Part shown: positions 43,867 through 50,778 of the stretch, piece after piece
Numbering within the stretch: position 1 is the first letter of the stretch
Layout of the letters: each line of letters opens with the position of its first letter
Origin: Lactarius indigo
Taxonomy: Eukaryota; Basidiomycota; Agaricomycetes; Russulales; Russulaceae
Reading direction: 5' to 3'
DNA: 64,000 nucleotides
Assembly (NCBI GenBank): GCA_025766275.1
Contig: JAFKAC010000015.1
Location: 744,001 to 808,000, forward strand
Made by a program: the position numbers and the translations under genes
Notes under the pieces: model-generated
The model's database searches: none
What the model saw: only the letters and a program-made list of their open reading frames with translations
Told to the model about the DNA's origin: nothing

Positions 43867-46800
43867 ACCCATCGGCCTGGGTGAGGGCAGTTAATTGTAA
43901 CAGTGTAATCATGACTCGCTATTGTTCTATGAGAGTTCCAGTATTGATTCGCACCAGTTACGCAATGGCCGACATACGAGCATTAGTTGACTCAGGAGCA
44001 ACTCATTGCTTCATGAAACCCTCCTTCGCAAAAAGGATGGGACTTGGGACAAAACTACTCGACGTCCCGAAAAAGATATGGAACATTGACAACACGGAAA
44101 ATAAGTCGGGGCGTATCACTCACTATACCGATGTCGATGTCCAAACTAAAGGAATCCATAAGGAAATACGTTTCCTCATCACAGATATCGGCAACGAGAA
44201 TATCGTATTAGGATACCCTTGGCTCGCTATTTATGACCCACACATCAAATGGTCACAAGCAGCCATCCACAAAGACATGCTCCCCATCATCATCCGCTCA
44301 ACCAATCCCTATCTCAAAAGAACAACGATTGCGGCTGCCACTTCCCAAGAAAACGACTATGAAGTAGTGCATTCCTGTGTTATCACAGACGAGCAACGAC
44401 AACAATTTGAGGAAGGATGCCGAATTAGGGCCACTGCTACCGATCTCGCTATTGCCGCTCAACAATATGTCACTAAAGCTGAGTTACCCCCCGAATACCG
44501 TGAATTTGAATGCCTCTTCAGTGAAGAAGCATCGGACAGGTTTCCACCCAGCAGGCCCTGGGATCACGCCATCGAATTCAAACCAGGGACAGCTGACGCC
44601 ATCGATTGCAAGATATACCCTATGACTCAGGAAGAAGACAAGAAACTGCACGAATGGATCGACGAACAACTAAAGAAAGGGTACATACGACCCTCTAAGT
44701 CCCCATACGCATTGTCCTTCTTCTTTATCAAAAAGAAGGATGGTAAGTTACGACCCGTCCAGGATTACCGAAAAATCAACGCTGTCACCACCCGCAACCA
44801 ATACCCACTCCCTCTCATTTCCGATCTTATCACCGACCTGAGCAATGCCCACATCTATACCAAGCTCGACGTTAGATGGGGATACAATAACATACACATT
44901 AAGGAGGGAGACGAGGAAAAAGCAGCGTTCAAAACACGATACGGGCTATTTGAACCAACGGTGATGTTTTTCGGCTTAACCAACTCCCCGGCGACGTTCC
45001 AGACTATGATGAACTTTATCTTCAGGGACATCATCGCAAAGCATGAAAAACGCGGCACAATTATTCGGGTTTACATGGACGACATCGGCATTGCTACAGG
45101 ACTTAATTACTCTTTACCAGATCATATCGAAGCAGTCAAAGACGTTCTCCGCATGTCCGCGGAGCACGACTTATATTACAAACTCGAGAAATGTCTTTTC
45201 CACTCCCTGCGCATGGATTACCTGGGGGTAATCCTTGAAAAGGGGGTGACACGCATGGATCCTGTCAAAATTTCGGGCATTAAAGACTGGCCAACGCCAA
45301 CCAAAGTTAAGGACGTCCGCTCTTTCCTAGGGTTTTGCAATTTTTACCGACCCTTTATACGAGGATTTGCAACTAAAGCACGGCCACTTAACAAACTTAC
45401 GCGTAAAGACACCGAATGGCACTGGGGAAATGAAGAAGAAAAGGCGTTCCAGGACCTTAAAACTCTCGTCACCAGCGAGCCCGTCCTAGCACACCCAGAC
45501 CTCACACAGCAGTTTGAATTAGAAGTCGACGCATCTGGTTTCGCCACAGGTGCAGTCCTTCTTCAACGAAAAGCAGACGGCAAGAGACACCCCATTGGCT
45601 ACTACTCGTCCACCCTCAATGAAGCCGAGCGAAATTATGACATCTACGACCTCAAACTTCTTGCAATCGTCAAAGCCTTCCGTCACTGGAGACCCCTCTT
45701 AGCGGGCTCCCCTCACAAGATTAAAGTATTCTCCGACCATCTTAATTTACAATACTGGAAGTCGCCGCAAAAGATTAGTAGGCGCGTCGCTAGGGAAGTA
45801 CTCAAACTCTTGGAATACGATTTCGAGATTCACCACATTAAAGGAACTTCCAACGGACGCGCTGACGCATTGTCACGAAGACCAGACTATGACCAAGGAG
45901 AAAACGACAACGAAGGAATCACGGTGCTGCCCGAAAGTGTCTTTGCACACGCCACCACGATAGAAGAACCACGACATCCGCACTGGAGACCTGAAATTCT
46001 ACCAGTAGAGATGACTCCAGCACACCCCATATATGAACAAGACACAGCTAAGTTGAAACCTTGGGTCAATGCTCACAAACTAAAAGACATCGAAGGGACA
46101 TGGTATAAAGACGGACGCCGAGTGGTCACCGGCGGTATCCACGATAAATGCACTATCATCACTGCTCACCATGACTCCCCTGTCTATGGCCATCCGGGTA
46201 TCAAATGCACTCTTCAGCTCACAGAACGACATTACTGGTGGCCACAAATGAAGAACGACGTCACAGACTACGTCAAAGGTTGTGCGGAATGCCAGCGGCA
46301 CAAAGTCAATCTTCGTCCCATCAGAGCACCCCTACAACCCATCTATCCCAAACCGGAAGCTTTACCGTTCGAAACCATTTCAGTGGATTTTATCACTAAG
46401 CTCCCTGTCTCTCACAGTTACGACTCGATTCTCACCGTAACAGACCACGACTGCACTAAAGCAGCCATCTTTATCCCGTGCAACGAGGAAATAACGGCGG
46501 AAGGAACAGCTGCCCTGTATGTCTCCCACGTCTTCCCACGATTTGGACTCCCCTCGCGTGTTATCAGTGACCGAGATCCCCGCTTCGCATCAAAATTCAT
46601 GCGGGAAATATGCAAAATCCTTGGCATCGGCCAAAACATCTCGACTGCCTATCACCCTGGAACCGACGGCCAATCAGAACGAACAAACCAATGGCTAGAA
46701 CAATATCTCCGCTTTTGGGTAAATGAACGGCAAGATGACTGGGTCCGCTACCTACCCATGGCGGAATTCACGCACAACAACTGGCCTAACGAAACCACGC

Positions 46801-48638
46801 GGGAATCTCCCTTCTTTCTCTTATCAGGGTTCAACCCCCGCGCTGATTGGACCGATAGGCCTTCCCCTATCCCACAAGTGTCATTAAGGCTAGACCAGTT
46901 CAAACAAGCACGACAGCGCGCATTCTCCTGCATGCTCAAGGCACAAAAGTCATGGGTCAGGCACAAAGATACGCCCAAGTTCAAAGAAGGCGACCTCGTG
47001 TGGCTAGAAGGACGCCACTTACGGACTCACCAACCAACCGCAAAACTAGCGGCCAAACGGCACGGACCATTTAGGATCATCCAGGTGATGTCCCCTGTCA
47101 ACTATCGCCTTGAACTTCCCACGCAGTGGAGCATCCATGACGTCTTCCACATAGATCTTCTCACACCTTATCGTGAAACACCCATGCATGGACCAAATTA
47201 CCAGCGCCCACCACCTGATTTGGTCGATAACGAAGAAGAATATGAAGTCGAGAAGATTCTAGACTCTCGGTGGTTCGGCAGAAGACATCGGCTGCAATAT
47301 CTTGTCAAATGGAAGGGCTACCCTGACTCGGACAATCAATGGATAGATAAGGATGACGTATTTGCCGATGAAGCCGTTCGGGAATTCAAACATTCCAACC
47401 CCGACAGGGAAACACATATAAGGATGACCCTTTGTCGCGATAAGTCCCCATCTCCCATTCCTTCCATGTCCTCCACTCGACACAATGACCAGCTCGCACT
47501 CCTCTCTACCCTTGTCAACGACTCCTCTGCCACGCTTGTTGACCCCGACTCCACCAACAACACCGCAGCCACTAGAACTACAAGTGGAGGCCGTACCTCC
47601 GTGCAGCATGAGGACGACGGCCCTATCACTAGTGAAGAACTGCACCAGACACTGCAACGATTCCCTATGCCCGTACAGGGAACTCTCGACGACGATCCAG
47701 CAGCAAATCAACCAGCACCTCCGCCAATGTATGCCCTCACAAACCCCAACACCGGTGAGCCCGAAGCCTTCCTCACGGAAGACGAGCTTTTTCGGCTTCA
47801 AGCAGCTGTCCCGCGCGGTGCAACCACCCAACGCCATGCAGAAGTACGAACAAGAATGGAAGGAGACGGCGGCGCGGTGGCAGCGGGAGCAACTGCATAT
47901 CGCCGCTTGCCGACGCCGAATGATGAAGGAACAGAGGGAGTACTGGACGAAGATGAGGATGAAGACGAGCTTGGAGACCATTACCCCATCAGGCACGCAT
48001 TCCTTAACCATGAATTCTACGCTGAAGATCCAGCCGCCACTCCCTACCTCGTCGACGCAGCAGGAGGGCCTCTGCACAGGGGACGAGTCGCCGTGGCACA
48101 AGCGGCTCGTTATACACCAATGGGGGAACGAGACCCAGCAACCAGGGTCGTCGTCCCTGAAGGGTTCCGGGTCAATAGAGGACCCGATTACATTCCGTTC
48201 CCGATCAAGCTCCCCAACGGACCGACAGTACAAGCATCCCACGTACAGGTTATCCAAGGAGGAGACCCCTTCGTTCTCGGATTAGCTCCAGGATTGGGAT
48301 TCCTCTACGGCAAACCCCTTTATGCCACCCCCCATCTCCCAAAGAATAACCGCGCATTTATACCACATGAGGAGTATTTCATGCTCCGCGATCGACACCC
48401 CACCGATCTACTGCTAACGCGCATTGGGGATGTCACCCTTACACAAGAGTTGCGCCGATTTCGGCAGTTCACATTCGCCGAGGATCAGCTGGAGAAGTGG
48501 ATTCGGCAGCTGCAGTTGGAAAGGGAGCTGGTGGTGGGGGACAAAAAGGACAGTCTTTACCACCTAGAACGAGCTAACATACTAGCGCGGATGGAAGATG
48601 AGGCCGAGAAGATGAGGCAGGAATCGGTAGCGGACTAG
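43836..48638 (+). CDS. Gy3 Pol polyprotein with C-terminal extension
   Basis: 1600 codons. Protease LVDSGATHCF (residue ~50), [22 protein letters not shown] (~290) with YMDD at ~413, RNase H EVDASGFATGAVL (~565), integrase zinc region (HPGIKCTLQLTERHYWWPQ, CAECQRHK, ~785-830), core triad region (VDFITKLP; ISDRDPRFAS; TDGQSERTNQWLE, ~850-960), and a chromodomain (YEVEKILDSRWFG...YLVKWKGYPDSDNQW, ~1133-1190). The last ~400 residues are extra: an acidic linker (DEDEDEDELGDHYP), a segment related to the third ORF of Gy4 (YIPFPIKLPNGP...), and a helical end (EDQLEKWIRQLQLERELVVG). Expressed as Gag-Pol by frameshift (inferred). All catalytic residues appear present, so it may be active. Confidence 0.93.
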   Translation: MEEGGFSGRLNPSAWVRAVNCNSVIMTRYCSMRVPVLIRTSYAMADIRALVDSGATHCFMKPSFAKRMGLGTKLLDVPKKIWNIDNTENKSGRITHYTDVDVQTKGIHKEIRFLITDIGNENIVLGYPWLAIYDPHIKWSQAAIHKDMLPIIIRSTNPYLKRTTIAAATSQENDYEVVHSCVITDEQRQQFEEGCRIRATATDLAIAAQQYVTKAELPPEYREFECLFSEEASDRFPPSRPWDHAIEFKPGTADAIDCKIYPMTQEEDKKLHEWIDEQLKKGYIRPSKSPYALSFFFIKKKDGKLRPVQDYRKINAVTTRNQYPLPLISDLITDLSNAHIYTKLDVRWGYNNIHIKEGDEEKAAFKTRYGLFEPTVMFFGLTNSPATFQTMMNFIFRDIIAKHEKRGTIIRVYMDDIGIATGLNYSLPDHIEAVKDVLRMSAEHDLYYKLEKCLFHSLRMDYLGVILEKGVTRMDPVKISGIKDWPTPTKVKDVRSFLGFCNFYRPFIRGFATKARPLNKLTRKDTEWHWGNEEEKAFQDLKTLVTSEPVLAHPDLTQQFELEVDASGFATGAVLLQRKADGKRHPIGYYSSTLNEAERNYDIYDLKLLAIVKAFRHWRPLLAGSPHKIKVFSDHLNLQYWKSPQKISRRVAREVLKLLEYDFEIHHIKGTSNGRADALSRRPDYDQGENDNEGITVLPESVFAHATTIEEPRHPHWRPEILPVEMTPAHPIYEQDTAKLKPWVNAHKLKDIEGTWYKDGRRVVTGGIHDKCTIITAHHDSPVYGHPGIKCTLQLTERHYWWPQMKNDVTDYVKGCAECQRHKVNLRPIRAPLQPIYPKPEALPFETISVDFITKLPVSHSYDSILTVTDHDCTKAAIFIPCNEEITAEGTAALYVSHVFPRFGLPSRVISDRDPRFASKFMREICKILGIGQNISTAYHPGTDGQSERTNQWLEQYLRFWVNERQDDWVRYLPMAEFTHNNWPNETTRESPFFLLSGFNPRADWTDRPSPIPQVSLRLDQFKQARQRAFSCMLKAQKSWVRHKDTPKFKEGDLVWLEGRHLRTHQPTAKLAAKRHGPFRIIQVMSPVNYRLELPTQWSIHDVFHIDLLTPYRETPMHGPNYQRPPPDLVDNEEEYEVEKILDSRWFGRRHRLQYLVKWKGYPDSDNQWIDKDDVFADEAVREFKHSNPDRETHIRMTLCRDKSPSPIPSMSSTRHNDQLALLSTLVNDSSATLVDPDSTNNTAATRTTSGGRTSVQHEDDGPITSEELHQTLQRFPMPVQGTLDDDPAANQPAPPPMYALTNPNTGEPEAFLTEDELFRLQAAVPRGATTQRHAEVRTRMEGDGGAVAAGATAYRRLPTPNDEGTEGVLDEDEDEDELGDHYPIRHAFLNHEFYAEDPAATPYLVDAAGGPLHRGRVAVAQAARYTPMGERDPATRVVVPEGFRVNRGPDYIPFPIKLPNGPTVQASHVQVIQGGDPFVLGLAPGLGFLYGKPLYATPHLPKNNRAFIPHEEYFMLRDRHPTDLLLTRIGDVTLTQELRRFRQFTFAEDQLEKWIRQLQLERELVVGDKKDSLYHLERANILARMEDEAEKMRQESVAD
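43848..43854 (+). promoter_or_regulatory. Probable -1 ribosomal frameshift site of Gy3
   Basis: G GGT TTT in the gag frame. Pol continues in the -1 frame. A hairpin ACCCA-six bases-TGGGT lies at 43867-43882, and a smaller one (TCAGG/CCTGA) directly overlaps the heptamer end. Both pairings are preserved in Gy1 although loop bases differ. Confidence 0.75.
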
Positions 48639-48670
48639 TGAGGTGGGCCTCACTCCTGAAAAGGGGGTGA

Positions 48671-49178
48671 TGTTACGATACGGACTTGGTACGTGTTGTG
48701 GATGACTCATGGCCGGTTATGACTACGGTCCGGTATCAGTATTAGTCATGGACTCTTACATCGCATCAGTCAGCATAGTAGTTCGCATGTGATTGTGACT
48801 CATGTATGACTCATTCCTAGGATAGCTGTACTAGGGTTCGAGCTAGTTACGCTATTGGATACTTACCATTCTAGTGGCGCTTTAAAGCCCGCGCGTACTT
48901 GTATAAGTAGTTGACTCGGAAGACCAAGACTCTCCATCTTGGTCTTCTTCAATCCATCACTTGACTCGTCTTCTCTCTTCGCCTTAGTCTCGGACTAGGT
49001 GTGCCTCCACTCGTATCCGCCAAGGGATACTACCTCTTTGCCCTAAGCTGCAGTGTGTGCCGAAGTGCCCCTGTTCAGCTCGCGTTGGGTTGACACGTGG
49101 TCCCCATTCGCCCATCTCCGCTAAGTTGATTACGCCCCTACAGTGTCCAAGTCGGACTAACGCCGGTGGAGCGTAACA
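48671..49178 (+). repeat. 3' LTR of Gy3
   Basis: 508 bp. About 8 differences from the 5' LTR by eye, each a CpG in one copy and TpG or CpA in the other. Confidence 0.95.
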
Positions 49179-49183
49179 ACAAG

Positions 49184-49751
49184 TTAACATTGGAGAGGTA
49201 AGGGAAGTACAAGAGAATGCATACCTGAGTGGAGAACCAAGAGGACAAGTTGGTTCCACTCAGGACGCTACATGAGGGTTTATATATACTGCTGCGGCTG
49301 AGTTCGAATTACTATGAAACCTTGTTACTAAAGGTAATGTAATAGTAATGAGTCAGATGCTGACGCATCGTGTCTAATAATAGCATTATCTATTGTGCTG
49401 ACTGATGCACAGTCATTAACGCTGACAGAACAATGACGTGTCCTTTATCTATGAGTCACAACCCTATGACAACGTAGTCTAGAACTATCTAGAATGTTCC
49501 CTGCTTATCGTCCAATGAGAAACTACTGTACTAATGAGGAAGGTGACCTGAAGAGGTAGCATCCGACAAGGAAACTACTATCCCAGGGTCACGTGCTTGT
49601 AGGTGCACATGTTGGCAACACGTGACTAACCATCTTATCATATCTAATGATAAGGACTTGGATATTTGACGCAACGTTGGAGACTTAGATCTTCACCGAA
49701 TAAATCCATAAAAATATGGAAAAATAAGGCAAAGATAAGGTGTCCGTGACA
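49184..49751 (-). repeat. Gy2 5' LTR, outer fragment with 66-bp internal duplication
   Basis: Continues the LTR broken at 41375. 49250-49751 matches 33656-34157. The first 66 bp (49184-49249) are extra: 41 bp of unique sequence followed by a repeat of the 25-bp block ending GAGGACAAG that also ends the other fragment at 41375. Confidence 0.9.
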
Positions 49752-49756
49752 GACCT

Positions 49757-49948
49757 TCTGCGATGATGTGCAGAATTGCAGGTTCCACCGGCCCGGATAA
49801 AAGCAATATCAAGTCGCCCATCACGTGACCCCGGCATGTGACCTGGCTAGAATGCACCAGAAGAGTCCAGATGAGCTTGTGCCTGGCTGACTGATGTTTG
49901 GTACCTGATGACTGATACTGGTTGCAGATGACTCATAGATGATTACAC
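49757..49948. other. Target DNA between Gy2 and an LTR
   Basis: About 190 bp of transposon flank. No gene or repeat recognised apart from simple TGACTGATG-like repetition. Confidence 0.45.
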
Positions 49949-50430
49949 TGTTACGATAAGGATGACTGATGCTCTGTTCCGATTGGTTGACTGACTGTAT
50001 GCTTACTGATAATTACACACTCCCAATGACACTCTTACTGTACGATTACTCACCCTAGGATCATTGTATTAGGGTTTCTGAGTCTGAACTTTATGATAGC
50101 TGGAGTATAAGTAGAGTAGCTTGTATCCTCAACTCTCCAGCTTGAGATCTTGTGGAATTGTACTGGTTGCTCACCATCTTCCCTCTATCTTTCGAGCTGT
50201 GGTTGGCTGTCTGCCACCTCCCTTTGGGCTGTTTGCTCATTCCCCTTTCCCCTCTTATCTGCCATCTTCTGCCTCTCAGCGCTTCTGCCTGATAGAAGGC
50301 TGCTAATACTTTCGTTGACTAGGGGATGCCTTGGCTGTACTTGCCTCCCCCGTAAGTTGGCTGACGATTTGGGGCACTGTATTCCCACAGAACCGTCCAA
50401 GTCAGACACTACGCCTGTACAAGCGTAACA
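49949..50430 (+). repeat. Solo LTR (family C-like)
   Basis: 482 bp from TGTTACGATAAGG to CAAGCGTAACA. TATA-like GAGTATAAGTAG near 50110. Shares TTAGGGTTTCTG and CCAGCTTGAG blocks with 32591-33132 but is diverged. Flanks (TACAC/CTCAG) do not match, so the original duplication is lost or the LTR is recombined. Confidence 0.7.
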
Positions 50431-50736
50431 CTCAGTGTGATGCACGCTTTTTTTTTTTTTTTTTCAAACTGGGGAACATGCCAATACAAACACCAGTAGC
50501 TAAGAGCCATTACAGTCAAGAAATCCTATACACTTTTGAGTATGTACAACGCAACTTTAGCTACTGGATTTGGCTTGACACGTTTCGCGTTGCTGAGACC
50601 AACGCAAACTACTTAATTGCCATGGTGCGCTTAATTCACTTGCCGGTTAATTAGCCGAGACGGAAATTACAATTCTGGGAATTACTTGATTGTCCCTTTT
50701 CACTTAAATTTACTTTATTTCCAAATTAAGTAGCCA
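50431..50736. other. Right subterminal region of the 26-kb transposon
   Basis: Starts with a T-run (50447-50464). Contains several short AATTACTTG / CTACTTAATT elements that weakly resemble the left subterminal array. No gene. Confidence 0.5.
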
Positions 50737-50770
50737 AAGTAAAATACAGGAACGTGTTCGAATGCTGATG
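50737..50770 (-). repeat. Right terminal inverted repeat of the 26-kb transposon
   Basis: Ends GTTCGAATGCTGATG, followed by GA. Exact 34-bp inverse of 24753-24786. Confidence 0.9.
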
Positions 50771-50778
50771 GACTCATA

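Larger units (their letters stand above)
41376..49178 (+). mobile_element. Ty3/Gypsy element Gy3, full length, ORFs open
   Basis: 7803 bp. Two 508-bp LTRs (41376-41883, 48671-49178) differ at about eight sites by eye. Perfect 5-bp duplication ACAAG (41371-41375, 49179-49183). gag and pol are both open from end to end. PPT-like GAAAAGGGGGTGA precedes the 3' LTR. The insertion lies inside the Gy2 LTR at the self-priming sequence. It is the youngest and most intact element in the window. Confidence 0.95.
33452..49751 (-). mobile_element. Ty3/Gypsy element Gy2, complete but decayed, with two nested insertions
   Basis: Minus-strand chromodomain element bounded by LTRs (3' LTR 33452-34157; 5' LTR 41172-41375 plus 49184-49751) and the 5-bp duplication GACCT (33447-33451 and 49752-49756). 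The 5' LTR was split by Gy3. Pol was split by a solo LTR at 37686-38228. Gag and pol carry frameshifts or stops. A polypurine tract (AGGAGGGGGG on the minus strand) lies beside the 3' LTR. Confidence 0.93.
24753..50770 (+). mobile_element. Plavaka (CMC/CACTA-like) transposon with two native genes, 26 kb including nested elements
   Basis: A perfect 34-bp inverted repeat bounds this unit (24753-24786 and 50737-50770), with GA directly outside both ends. Inside lie a Plavaka transposase gene (plus) and a DUF6532-type gene (minus) transcribed away from each other. Everything from about 32.6 to 50.4 kb is later insertions: Gy2 with its passengers, and two LTRs. Without the inserted elements the native unit would be about 8 kb. 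Plavaka is known from agaricomycete CMC transposons; pairing with DUF6532 within one set of terminal repeats is my reading. The two-base duplication alone could be chance. Confidence 0.75.

Noticed and set aside
47259..48257. 332-codon minus-strand ORF opposite Gy3 pol
   Set aside because: Antisense shadow of the pol tail; no motif and biased composition.
47485..48285. 266-codon ORF in the +1 frame over the Pol tail of Gy3
   Set aside because: It overlaps the tail entirely; composition is typical of a shifted frame of that sequence, and the pol frame shows the similarity to Gy4 ORF3. The +1 relation does echo Gy4, but there is no independent support.
32591..50430. A single Gypsy element bounded by the two family-C LTRs
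   Set aside because: The LTRs are too different in length and sequence and the flanks do not match.
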